This document shows positions 41,345-49,677 of a stretch of DNA of 64,000 nt, one piece after another. The position numbers and the translations under genes were made by a program. The stretch spans positions 3,472,001 to 3,536,000 of the forward strand of contig NZ_JARUND010000002.1 of NCBI RefSeq assembly GCF_036898825.1, in the 5' to 3' direction. Source of the DNA: Streptomyces sp. B21-083. Its GTDB lineage: Bacteria > Actinomycetota > Actinomycetes > Streptomycetales > Streptomycetaceae. Positions within the stretch are counted from its first letter, which is position 1. Each line of letters begins with the position of its first letter. The notes below the pieces were generated by a model. That model had not been told where the DNA came from, did not search any database, and saw only the letters and a list, made by a program, of their open reading frames with translations.

Positions 41345-42451
41345 GTGTCCTTGCCCGCCGTCCTACTCGCCGCCGGCCCGTCGCCGTCACCGACTCCCTC
41401 GGAGTCGCCGACCGCGTTGGTCCCGTCGCTCCAGGACGCCCAGGAGCGTGCGACGAACGCCGCCAGCTGGGTCGAGCAGAACTGGTCCACCTGGCTGGCG
41501 ATAGGCCTCAAGGTCCTGTTGATCGTGGTGATCTCGGTCGTGCTGAGAGCGGCGGTGCGGCGGGCCATCACCAAGCTGATCGACCGTATGAACCGCACGG
41601 TCCAGTCGGCCGACGGCCCGGCCGGCGGCATGGCGCTCGGCAGCCTGCTGGTGAATGTCGAGCGGCGCCGCCAGCGCTCCCAGGCGATCGGCTCGGTGCT
41701 TCGTTCGGTTGCGAGCTTCATCATCCTGGGCACCGCGGCCCTGATGGTGCTCTCCGCGTTCCAGATCAACCTGGCCCCGCTCCTCGCCTCCGCCGGTGTC
41801 GCGGGCGTGGCGATCGGTTTCGGCGCCCGCAACCTGGTGACGGACTTCCTCTCCGGCGTGTTCATGATCCTTGAGGACCAGTACGGCGTCGGGGACACGA
41901 TCGACGCGGGGGTGGCGTCGGGCGAGGTGATCGAGGTGGGCCTGCGCGTGACGAAGCTGCGCGGCGACCAGGGTGAGATCTGGTACGTCCGCAACGGCGA
42001 GGTCAAGCGCATCGGCAACCTCTCCCAGGGCTGGGCCACGGCCGGCGTGGACGTGACCGTGAGCGCGAACGTGGACCTGGACCGGCTGAAGGCGACGCTC
42101 GCCGAGGTCGGCGAGAAGATGAGCCGGGAGGAGCCCTGGAACGAGCTGCTGTGGGGCCCGATCGAGAGCCTGGGCCTGGACAGCGTGCTCCTGGACTCGA
42201 TGGTCGTCCGCCTCACGGCGAAGACGATGCCGGGCAAGTCCCTGACGGTGGAGCGCGAACTGCGCTGGCGCGTCAAGCGGGCGCTGGACGCGGCGGGCAT
42301 CCGCGTCGTCGGCGGCACCACGGTCATCCCGGAGGAGGACCCGGACGCGGACCCGACAGCGGCGGTCGCGGCCCCCTCGGTGTACTCGAACGCCGCCTCC
42401 CCCCAGGTCGAGGCGGCGTCCCCGATCGGTCCGGCACGGCCCCTCCGGTAG
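41345..42451 (+). CDS. Small-conductance mechanosensitive channel (MscS family)
   Basis: A 368-residue membrane protein. The N-terminal hydrophilic region and about three helices are followed by the pore helix and the Gly/Ala-rich TM3 signature (LLASAGVAGVAIGFGARNLVTDFLSGVFMI is the region, about residues 138-167). The cytoplasmic beta domain begins LEDQYGVGDTI. It releases solutes on hypo-osmotic shock. The C-terminal about 40 residues are Pro/Ala/Asp-rich and not conserved. The GTG start at 41345 has GGAGG 7-8 nt upstream. It is followed by a strong hairpin. Confidence 0.92.
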   Translation: MSLPAVLLAAGPSPSPTPSESPTALVPSLQDAQERATNAASWVEQNWSTWLAIGLKVLLIVVISVVLRAAVRRAITKLIDRMNRTVQSADGPAGGMALGSLLVNVERRRQRSQAIGSVLRSVASFIILGTAALMVLSAFQINLAPLLASAGVAGVAIGFGARNLVTDFLSGVFMILEDQYGVGDTIDAGVASGEVIEVGLRVTKLRGDQGEIWYVRNGEVKRIGNLSQGWATAGVDVTVSANVDLDRLKATLAEVGEKMSREEPWNELLWGPIESLGLDSVLLDSMVVRLTAKTMPGKSLTVERELRWRVKRALDAAGIRVVGGTTVIPEEDPDADPTAAVAAPSVYSNAASPQVEAASPIGPARPLR

Positions 42452-42479
42452 GCCGGAGGAGACACTCGGCAGCCTGTAC

Positions 42480-42520
42480 GAGAGAGGCGGCGTTCCCGAA
42501 TCGGGAGCGCCGCCTCTCTC
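42480..42520 (+). terminator. Hairpin terminator after mscS
   Basis: A 13-bp outer stem (42480-42492 with 42508-42520) with an inner TCCCGA/TCGGGA pairing. Located 29 nt after the channel gene stop. Confidence 0.85.
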
Positions 42521-42528
42521 ATTGCGCC

Positions 42529-42585
42529 TTGACGTCCCCCTTGGTCCGGTTCTATCTTCTCGCCATCCGATAGGAAACCTTCCTA
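42529..42585 (+). promoter_or_regulatory. csn operon promoter and CsnR operator
   Basis: -35 TTGACG (42529-42534) and -10 TATCTT (42553-42558) are 18 nt apart. Just downstream lies the palindrome TAGGAAACCTTCCTA (42571-42585), an AGGAA/TTCCT arrangement of the kind I recall for CsnR sites. A repressor there would block transcription from this promoter. Confidence 0.68.
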
Positions 42586-42638
42586 ACAGTCATCCGGGTT
42601 GTGAAAAGCTAGACACGGAAAGGCAGGTGCAGACACCC

Positions 42639-43850
42639 ATGGCAGGAATCGCAGGCACGCCCGGCACTCCCCGCGTCCTGCGCGCCATGAACGACCGGGC
42701 GGCCCTGGACCTCCTTCTGGAGCACGGCCCCCTGTCCCGCACCCGGATCGGCAAGCTCACCGGTCTCTCCAAGCCGACCGCCTCGCAACTGCTCGCCCGC
42801 CTCGAAGCGGCGGGCCTCGTGCTGGCGACCGGCACCACCGAGGGCCGGCCCGGCCCGAACGCCCAGCTGTACGAGGTCAACGCGACCGCCGCGTACGCCG
42901 CCGGGCTCGACGTCACTCCCGAACGCGTTCTCGCCGCGGTCGCCGACATCACCGGCCGGACCGTGGGCGAGTACGAACTGCCCACCCCCGGCAAGCGCCC
43001 CGCCCGGCCCGTCGTCCAGCAGGTCACCGACGCCCTGGACGGTGCCGTCAAGGCGGCGGGGCTGGCCCGTGCCGATCTCCGGCGGCTCGTCATCGGGACG
43101 CCGGGCGCCTTCGACCCGGGCACCGGGCGGCTGCGCTACGCCTCCCACCTCCCGGGCTGGCACTCCCCGGCCCTCCTCGACGAGCTCGCCGCCGCGCTGC
43201 CGATGCCGGTGGAGTACGAGAACGACGTGAACCTCGTCGCCATCGCCGAGCAGCGCCTCGGCGCCGCCAGAGGGCACGACGACTTCGTGCTCCTGTGGAA
43301 CGAGGGCGGACTCGGCGCCGCCCTCGTCCTCGGCGGCCGGCTGCACCGCGGCTGGACCGGCGGCGCCGGCGAGGTCGGCTTCCTGCCCGTGCCGGGCACA
43401 CCCCTCGTCCGGCAGGTCAGCAGGGCCGGCAGCGGCGGCTACCAGGAGCTGGCCGGTTCCCAGGTCATCCCCCGGCTCGCCCGCGAGCTGGGCATCAGCC
43501 CCGTCCCCGAGGGCCCGTACGCCGAGGTCGCGGCCGCCCTCGTCGCCCAGGCCGCCGACATCAACGCGGGCCCCCACCGGCGGCTCCTCGAAACGTACGC
43601 GACCGGCCTGGCCACCGGTCTGGCCTCCCTCGTCTCCGTCCTCGACCCCGAACTCGTCGTCCTCAGCGGCGCCTCCCTGACCGCGGGCGGCGAACCCCTG
43701 CGCGGTCTGGTCCAGGCCGAGCTGGAGGAACTGGCCGCGGCCAGGCCCCGGCTGCTCGTCGGCGACGTACGCGAACACCCCGTGCTACGGGGCGCGTTGG
43801 AGAGCGCCCTCGCGACCACCCGCGACGAGGTCTTCGACACCTCCCGCTGA
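42639..43850 (+). CDS. csnR: ROK-family repressor of the glucosamine-oligosaccharide operon
   Basis: A 403-residue regulator. The winged helix HGPLSRTRIGKLTGLSKPTASQLLARLEAAGL (about residues 29-60) precedes a ROK kinase-like domain (VIGTPGAFDPGTG; LLWNEGGLGAALVLGGRLHRG). It lacks the CxCGxxGC zinc motif found in most ROK proteins, including the other one in this window. Gene order matches csnR-K as described in S. lividans/S. coelicolor, where CsnR controls chitosan-sugar uptake and chitosanase. ATG at 42639 has a CAGG upstream. A palindromic operator overlaps the promoter region, consistent with autorepression. Confidence 0.82.
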   Translation: MAGIAGTPGTPRVLRAMNDRAALDLLLEHGPLSRTRIGKLTGLSKPTASQLLARLEAAGLVLATGTTEGRPGPNAQLYEVNATAAYAAGLDVTPERVLAAVADITGRTVGEYELPTPGKRPARPVVQQVTDALDGAVKAAGLARADLRRLVIGTPGAFDPGTGRLRYASHLPGWHSPALLDELAAALPMPVEYENDVNLVAIAEQRLGAARGHDDFVLLWNEGGLGAALVLGGRLHRGWTGGAGEVGFLPVPGTPLVRQVSRAGSGGYQELAGSQVIPRLARELGISPVPEGPYAEVAAALVAQAADINAGPHRRLLETYATGLATGLASLVSVLDPELVVLSGASLTAGGEPLRGLVQAELEELAAARPRLLVGDVREHPVLRGALESALATTRDEVFDTSR

Positions 43851-43935
43851 GCCCTCCCTCACTACCTGTTTCACCCGCACGTCTCACCCTCACCAGCCCC
43901 CTGCCCTGCCACGCCCTTCCCTGGGAGACCTCGCC

Positions 43936-45273
43936 ATGCCCGGAATATCAAGAAAAGTCGCCACCGCTCTCGCCGTGACCGCCTCGACAGCCCTGCTCGC
44001 CACGGCCTGTACGGGCCAGTCCTCGTCAGGCACCCAGGACGACGCGTCCAAGGACACGACGATCACCTTCTGGCACGCCTGGAGCGCGCCGAACGAGGTG
44101 GCGGGTGTGAAGGCGCTGATCGCCGGCTTCGAGAAGGCCCACCCGAACATCCATGTGAACGTCGTCGGCAACATGACCGACGACAAGATGAACCAGGCGC
44201 TGCGCGCGGGTGGCAGCAAGGCGCCGGACGTGATCTCGTCGTTCACCACCAACGGCGTCGGCAAGTTCTGCTCGTCGGGCGCGCTGGTCGACCTCAACCC
44301 GCTCTTCAAGAAGGCGGGCATCGACCCGGCGACCACCTTCCCGAAGGCGATGAGCCAGTACACCCAGTACGACGGCAACCGCTGCGCCGTCCCGCTGCTC
44401 GGCGACGCGTACGGCCTCTACTACAACAAGACCGCCTTCAAGAAGGCGGGGATCACCAGCCCGCCGAAGACCTGGTCCGAGTTCGAGGCCGATGCCAAGA
44501 AGCTGACGGTTCCCCAGGGCGACACGTACAAGCAGCTCGGTTTTATGCCGAACTACCACGGCTGGGAGACGACCACCGAGCATTACATGGGCCAGTTCGG
44601 GCCGACGTACTTCGACGCGTCCGGCAAGTCGACGATCGCGGGCGACCGGGCCGTCGCCGACGCCTTCACCCTGCAGAAGAAGCTCGTCGACGACCTGGGC
44701 GGCTTCAAGAAGCTGGAGAAGTTCCGCTCCGGACTCGGCGACGAGTGGGGTCCCAAGCACCCCTTCCAGACCGGCCAGGTGGCCATGCAGCTGGACGGCG
44801 AGTGGCGTCTGGGCATGGCGCTGGACGCGAAGCCCGACTTCGAGATCGGCGTCGCCCCGCTGCCCGTACCCGACGACAAGGCCGACCAGTACGGCAAGGG
44901 CTACATCACCGGCACCATCGCGGGCATCGCCGCCACCAGCAACAAGCAGAACGCGGCCTGGGAGCTGGTCAAGTACATCACCACGGACACGGACGCGGTC
45001 GTCGGCTTCTCCAACGCGATCCACAACGTGCCCTCGACGCTCGCGGCGCTGAAGTCCCCGAAGCTGAGGTACGACCCGCGCTTCAAGACCTTCCTCGACA
45101 TCGCCGCGGACCCGAACTCGACCACCTCACCCGCCTCGATCAACGGCGGCGTCTACCTCACCACCATCCAGCAGCTCGGCTACGACTACGAGAGCGGCAA
45201 GGTCACCGACCTGAAGGCGGGCCTGAAGAAGGCCGCGGCGCAGATCGACACGGACATCGCGCAGGCGAAGTGA
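43936..45273 (+). CDS. csnE: Glucosamine-oligosaccharide ABC transporter binding lipoprotein
   Basis: A 445-residue family 1 extracellular solute-binding protein. The signal peptide ends in lipobox LATAC (Cys25), so it is lipid-anchored. The body starts with the sugar-binding protein motif ITFWHAWSAPNEVAGVKALI and continues with PDVISSFTTNG. In this operon context it should bind glucosamine oligomers released from chitosan. It is followed 2 nt later by the first permease, and the usual shared MsiK-type ATPase is expected elsewhere, since no ATPase gene is present. Confidence 0.87.
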   Translation: MPGISRKVATALAVTASTALLATACTGQSSSGTQDDASKDTTITFWHAWSAPNEVAGVKALIAGFEKAHPNIHVNVVGNMTDDKMNQALRAGGSKAPDVISSFTTNGVGKFCSSGALVDLNPLFKKAGIDPATTFPKAMSQYTQYDGNRCAVPLLGDAYGLYYNKTAFKKAGITSPPKTWSEFEADAKKLTVPQGDTYKQLGFMPNYHGWETTTEHYMGQFGPTYFDASGKSTIAGDRAVADAFTLQKKLVDDLGGFKKLEKFRSGLGDEWGPKHPFQTGQVAMQLDGEWRLGMALDAKPDFEIGVAPLPVPDDKADQYGKGYITGTIAGIAATSNKQNAAWELVKYITTDTDAVVGFSNAIHNVPSTLAALKSPKLRYDPRFKTFLDIAADPNSTTSPASINGGVYLTTIQQLGYDYESGKVTDLKAGLKKAAAQIDTDIAQAK

Positions 45274-45275
45274 CC

Positions 45276-46220
45276 ATGGCCGCCACCTACACCCTGCGGG
45301 CGAAGCACCGGCGTTCGAGGCTGCGCACCCTCGCCTTCCTCTCGCCCTGGCTGATCGGTTTCACGGTCTTCTTCGCGTACCCGATGATCTCCACGGTCTA
45401 CTTCTCGTTCATGCACTACGACGGCTTCAAGCCGCCGACCTGGAGCGGGACGAAGAACTGGAAGTACGTCTTCGAGTCCTACCCCTTCTTCTGGCCCGCC
45501 CTGCGCAACACCCTGTGGCTGGTCGTGATCATGGTGACCCTCCGTGTCCTGTTCGGACTCGGGATCGGCATGCTCATCACGAAGATCAAGACGGGTACGG
45601 GCGTCTTCCGCACCCTCTTCTACCTGCCCTACCTCGCCCCGCCGGTGGCCGCGACCATGGCGTTCGCGTTCCTCCTCAACCCCGGAACGGGACCGGTCAA
45701 CTCCATGCTGGAGAAGATCGGTATCCCGGCGCCGGGCTGGTTCAACGACCCCGACTGGTCGAAGCCGGCGCTCACGCTGATGTTCCTGTGGGGCATCGGC
45801 GACCTGATGGTCATCTTCATGGCCGCGCTGCTCGACGTACCGAAGGAGCAGTACGAGGCGGCGCAGCTGGACGGGGCGTCGGCGTGGCAGCGGTTCCGGT
45901 TCGTCACCCTGCCCAACATCTCGCCGATCATCATGTTCGCGGTCGTCACCGGTGTCATCTCGGCGATGCAGTGCTACACCCAGCCGCTCGTGGCCGGAAA
46001 GGTCGCCTCGGGTGTGATCCAGGGCGCGGGCACCATGTTCGAGCCCGGCTACCCCGAGCACTCCACGCTCACCCTCCCCCAACTCGTCTACAACCTCGGC
46101 TTCCAGCGCTTCGACTACGGCTCCGCCTGTGTCGTCGCCCTGGTCCTGTTCGCCCTGTCCATGGCGTTCACCGCGCTGTTGATGCGGCGCCGGGGCGGTC
46201 TCATCCAGGCAGGTGACTGA
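45276..46220 (+). CDS. csnF: Sugar ABC transporter permease, first subunit
   Basis: A 314-residue MalF-type permease with six helices (first LAFLSPWLIGFTVFFAYPMI). The EAA loop is YEAAQLDGASAWQRFRFVTLP, the ATPase contact site. It forms the membrane channel with the next gene product. The ATG start is 2 nt after the binding-protein stop, so the two are translationally linked. Confidence 0.9.
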   Translation: MAATYTLRAKHRRSRLRTLAFLSPWLIGFTVFFAYPMISTVYFSFMHYDGFKPPTWSGTKNWKYVFESYPFFWPALRNTLWLVVIMVTLRVLFGLGIGMLITKIKTGTGVFRTLFYLPYLAPPVAATMAFAFLLNPGTGPVNSMLEKIGIPAPGWFNDPDWSKPALTLMFLWGIGDLMVIFMAALLDVPKEQYEAAQLDGASAWQRFRFVTLPNISPIIMFAVVTGVISAMQCYTQPLVAGKVASGVIQGAGTMFEPGYPEHSTLTLPQLVYNLGFQRFDYGSACVVALVLFALSMAFTALLMRRRGGLIQAGD

Positions 46221-46221
46221 C

Positions 46222-47127
46222 ATGGCCCAGGACACTGCTCAACTACTCGAACGGCCCGTGGAGTCGAAGGCACCCGCCACGCCCGCCGAACGCACGGCCC
46301 GCCGCAAGTCGCTGCTGGAATGGATCGCGGTCCACTCCCTCGGCGTCGCGGCGGCCCTCTTCTTCACTCTGCCCTTCGTGTTCGTGTTCCTGACCTCGCT
46401 GATGAGCGACTCGCAGGCACTCAGCCGGGACCTCGTCCCGCACACCTGGGAGTGGTCCAACTACCGCAAGGTGTTCGACACCCCGGGCTTCCTGACCTGG
46501 TGGAAGAACACCCTGATCTACGCCGGACTGGGCACCGTCCTGACCGTCGTGTCATCGGTCCCCGTGGCGTACGCGCTTGCCAAGTTCCGCTTCCGGGGCC
46601 GGAATCTGACGCTCATGCTGGTGATCTCGATGATGATGCTGCCTCCCCAGGTGGTCGTCATCCCGATGTACCTGTTCTGGGCGAAGCAGCTGGACCTGTC
46701 CGGCACGCTGTGGCCGATGATCATCCCGCTGGCGTTCGGCGACGCGTTCTCGATCTTCCTGCTGCGCCAGTTCCTGATGACCATCCCGAACGAGTACGTG
46801 GACGCGGCGAAGGTGGACGGCTGCGGTGATCTGCGCACCCTGCTGAGGGTCATCCTGCCGATGGCGAAGCCCGGGATCGCCGCCATCGCCCTCTTCCAGT
46901 TCTTCAACGCCTGGAACGACTACTTCGGCCCCCAGATCTACGCCTCCGAGAACCCGGGCGCGTGGACGCTGAGTTACGGCCTGGAGTCCTTCAAGGGGGC
47001 CCACCACACCGACTGGAACCTCACGATGGCGGCCACCATGCTGGTCCTGGCCCCCGTCCTCATCGTCTTCTTCTTCGCCCAGAAGGCGTTCGTCGAAGGC
47101 GTCACTCTCACCGGCGTAAAGGGTTGA
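46222..47127 (+). CDS. csnG: Sugar ABC transporter permease, second subunit
   Basis: A 301-residue MalG-type permease. The N-terminal cytoplasmic tail of about 35 residues precedes six helices; the EAA loop is YVDAAKVDGCGDLRTLLRVILP. The C-terminus AFVEGVTLTGVKG is the conserved MalG-type end that docks on the ATPase. ATG 46222 is 1 nt after the previous stop; GTG 46213 within csnF is the alternative start. Confidence 0.9.
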   Translation: MAQDTAQLLERPVESKAPATPAERTARRKSLLEWIAVHSLGVAAALFFTLPFVFVFLTSLMSDSQALSRDLVPHTWEWSNYRKVFDTPGFLTWWKNTLIYAGLGTVLTVVSSVPVAYALAKFRFRGRNLTLMLVISMMMLPPQVVVIPMYLFWAKQLDLSGTLWPMIIPLAFGDAFSIFLLRQFLMTIPNEYVDAAKVDGCGDLRTLLRVILPMAKPGIAAIALFQFFNAWNDYFGPQIYASENPGAWTLSYGLESFKGAHHTDWNLTMAATMLVLAPVLIVFFFAQKAFVEGVTLTGVKG

Positions 47128-47147
47128 TCCTCGTATGCAGCATCTCC

Positions 47148-47165
47148 CCGGGGGACAACCCCCGG
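47148..47165 (+). repeat. Small hairpin between csnG and csnH
   Basis: CCGGGGG-ACAA-CCCCCGG at 47148-47165, followed by ACCCCCGG. It resembles the hairpin head of the dispersed repeats at 10114 and 28969. It may reduce or stabilise transcription into csnH and csnK. Confidence 0.5.
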
Positions 47166-47217
47166 ACCCCCGGCCGATCATCACCATGCCCGGCGCCCGG
47201 AAGCGAGGCATCTCCCA

Positions 47218-48483
47218 GTGAAACTCACCGTGGTCGGCGGCGGATCGACCTACACCCCCGAACTCATCGACGGTTTCGCGCGGTTGCGGGACACCCTGCC
47301 CATAGAGGAGCTGGTGCTCGTCGACCCGGCCGCCGAACGGCTGGAGCTGGTCGGCGGGCTCGCCCGGCGGATCTTCGCCAAGCAGGGTCACAACGGAAGG
47401 ATCACCACCACCGACGACCTGGACAAGGGCGTCGAGGGCGCCGACGCCGTCCTGCTGCAACTGCGCGTCGGCGGCCAGGCGGCCAGGCAGCAGGACGAGA
47501 CATGGCCGCTGGAGTGCGGCTGCGTCGGCCAGGAGACGACCGGCGCGGGCGGTCTCGCCAAGGCGCTGCGCACGGTGCCGATCGTCCTTGACATCGCCGA
47601 GCGGGTCCGGCGTACCAACCCGGACGCCTGGATCATCGACTTCACCAACCCGGTGGGCATCGTCACCCGGGCCCTGCTGCAGGCCGGCCACAAGGCGGTC
47701 GGCCTGTGCAACGTGGCGATCGGCTTCCAGCGGAAGTTCGCCGCGCTGCTGGGGGTGACCCCGGCCGACATCCACCTGGACCACGTCGGCCTCAACCACC
47801 TCACCTGGGAGACCGGCGTCCGCCTGGGCGGCCCCGAGGGCGAGGACGTCCTGCCCCGGCTGCTCAGCGAGTACGGCGACCGGATCGCCGAGGACCTCCG
47901 TCTTCCGCGTACGGTCCTCGACCGTCTGGAGACGGTCCCGTCCTACTACCTGCGCTACTACTACGCCCACGACAGCGTCGTACGCGAACTACGCACCAAG
48001 CCCTCCCGAGCGGCCGAGGTCGCTGCCATGGAGGAGGAACTGCTGCGGCTGTACGGCGATCCGGCTCTGGACGAGAAACCGGAGCTGCTGGCGAAGCGCG
48101 GCGGCGCCTTCTACTCGGAGGCGGCGGTGGATCTCGCCGCGTCGCTGCTGGGCGGGGGCGGCAGTCCCTACCAGGTGGTGAACACGTACAACAGGGGCAC
48201 GCTGCCCTTCCTGCCGGACGACGCGGTCATCGAGACGCAGGCGGCGGTGGGCCGGACGGGGGCCACTCCCCTGGCCGTCCCGGCTGTCCACCCCCTGTAC
48301 GGGGGGCTGATCGCCAACGTCACCGCCTACGAGGAACTGGCCCTGGAGGCCGCGCTGCACGGCGGGCGCGACCGGGTCTTCCGGGCGCTGCTCGCGCATC
48401 CGCTGGTCGGCCAGTACGACTACGCGGACACCCTGACCGACACCCTGATCGCGCACAACCGGGAGCATCTCGCGTGGGCATGA
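47218..48483 (+). CDS. csnH: Family 4 glycoside hydrolase (6-phospho-beta-glucosidase type)
   Basis: A 421-residue GH4 enzyme. These use NAD+ and a divalent metal in an oxidation-elimination mechanism. The Rossmann motif VVGGGSTYTPELI starts the protein; metal-binding Cys is in GLCNVAIG and His in VGLNHLTW. It likely trims imported glucosamine oligosaccharides or their phosphates in the cytoplasm. The GTG start at 47218 has GAGG about 9 nt upstream. The stop overlaps the kinase start (ATGA). Confidence 0.86.
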   Translation: MKLTVVGGGSTYTPELIDGFARLRDTLPIEELVLVDPAAERLELVGGLARRIFAKQGHNGRITTTDDLDKGVEGADAVLLQLRVGGQAARQQDETWPLECGCVGQETTGAGGLAKALRTVPIVLDIAERVRRTNPDAWIIDFTNPVGIVTRALLQAGHKAVGLCNVAIGFQRKFAALLGVTPADIHLDHVGLNHLTWETGVRLGGPEGEDVLPRLLSEYGDRIAEDLRLPRTVLDRLETVPSYYLRYYYAHDSVVRELRTKPSRAAEVAAMEEELLRLYGDPALDEKPELLAKRGGAFYSEAAVDLAASLLGGGGSPYQVVNTYNRGTLPFLPDDAVIETQAAVGRTGATPLAVPAVHPLYGGLIANVTAYEELALEAALHGGRDRVFRALLAHPLVGQYDYADTLTDTLIAHNREHLAWA

Positions 48484-49445
48484 CCGCACACGTCCTCGCC
48501 GTCGACGCCGGCAACAGCAAGACCGACGTGGCGGTGGTCGCGGCCGACGGGGAGGTGCTGGCCACGGCGCGGGGCGGGGGGTTCCGGCCGCCGGCCGACG
48601 GACTGGACGTCGCGGTCTCCGGGCTGGCCGACGCCGTCGCCGAGGCCTTCACCGCCGCCGGGGTCAGTGCCGTCGACCGGGTCTCGGCGTGTCTGGCGAA
48701 CGCCGACTTCCCCGTGGAGGAACGGCAGTTCGCCGCCGCGCTGCACGCGCGCGCGTGGGGCGCGAGTGTCGACGTACGCAACGACACCTTCGCGATCCTG
48801 CGGGCCGGGATCACCGAGCCGCGCGGGGTCGCCGTCGTCTGCGGCGCCGGCATCAACTGCGTGGGGATGACCCCGGACGGCCGCACCGCCCGCTTCCCCG
48901 CGCTGGGGCGGGTCTCCGGCGACTGGGGCGGTGGCTGGGGTCTGGCGGAGGAGGCCATGTGGCATGCGGCGCGGGCGGAGGACGGTCGGGGCGGGCCGAC
49001 GGCCCTGATGTCCGCCCTGCCCGCCCACTTCGGGCTCCCCTCCATGTACGCGCTCATCGAGGCGCTGCATCTGGGGGGCGTCGACAACGCACGGCGCCAC
49101 GAGCTGACGCCGGTGCTGTTCGCCACGGCGGCGGACGGTGACCCGGTGGCGTGTGCGCTGGTGGACCGGCTGGCCGACGAGGTGGTGGCCATGGCCTCGG
49201 TCGCGCTCGGCCGCCTCGGTCTCCTCGAAGAGGAGACCCCGGTTCTGCTGGGCGGGGGTGTACTGGCGGCCCAGCACGCCCGGTTGACCGACCGCGTCAC
49301 CGAGCTGCTCACCGCCCGGGCGCCCAAGGCGGTCGCCCGGGTGGTGACGGCGCGGCCCGTGCTGGGGGCGGCGCTGCTGGGCCTCGATCACACGGGCGCC
49401 CCGGCGGAGGCGCACGCGCGCGTTCGGCGCTTCTACGAGGTCTGA
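48480..49445 (+). CDS. csnK: BadF/BadG-type sugar kinase, probable glucosamine kinase
   Basis: A 321-residue ASKHA-fold kinase. The phosphate-1 motif is VDAGNSKTDVAVV and the phosphate-2 motif VVCGAGINCVG, followed by DWGGGWGLAEEAMWHAAR. It is the last gene of the csn operon and should phosphorylate glucosamine (or its oligomers) before entry into amino-sugar metabolism. The ATG start at 48480 overlaps the preceding stop. No clear terminator follows; a candidate ECF promoter for the next module begins 14 nt after the stop. Confidence 0.83.
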   Translation: MTAHVLAVDAGNSKTDVAVVAADGEVLATARGGGFRPPADGLDVAVSGLADAVAEAFTAAGVSAVDRVSACLANADFPVEERQFAAALHARAWGASVDVRNDTFAILRAGITEPRGVAVVCGAGINCVGMTPDGRTARFPALGRVSGDWGGGWGLAEEAMWHAARAEDGRGGPTALMSALPAHFGLPSMYALIEALHLGGVDNARRHELTPVLFATAADGDPVACALVDRLADEVVAMASVALGRLGLLEEETPVLLGGGVLAAQHARLTDRVTELLTARAPKAVARVVTARPVLGAALLGLDHTGAPAEAHARVRRFYEV

Positions 49446-49458
49446 CCAGCTTCGTACG

Positions 49459-49486
49459 GGAACCGAACAGATTCCTCCGGCGTATT
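49459..49486 (+). promoter_or_regulatory. Candidate ECF promoter for the PknG module
   Basis: GGAAC (49459-49463) and CGTATT (49481-49486) are separated by 17 nt, fitting SigE-like ECF promoters. The long leader of about 185 nt to the first gene contains no other gene. Confidence 0.45.
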
Positions 49487-49677
49487 CATGGGCAGAGGGG
49501 TGGTGCGGGGAGCGCGTGCATGTCCGAACGCAGGGCAGCGCGCTCCGGCACCACACCACCGCACTGCGACACAACCCTGCCGCTTTGCGATCCGATCAAG
49601 ATCCAGTCAAGGTCGGTGCGGATTGTCAGTGCCGGGGGCGATACTGGCGGTGACGGATGACCATGGGGGAGGTCACA

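Noticed and set aside
43936..47127. Complete self-sufficient sugar ABC transporter
   Set aside because: No ATPase gene is present; a shared MsiK-type ATPase must be supplied from elsewhere.
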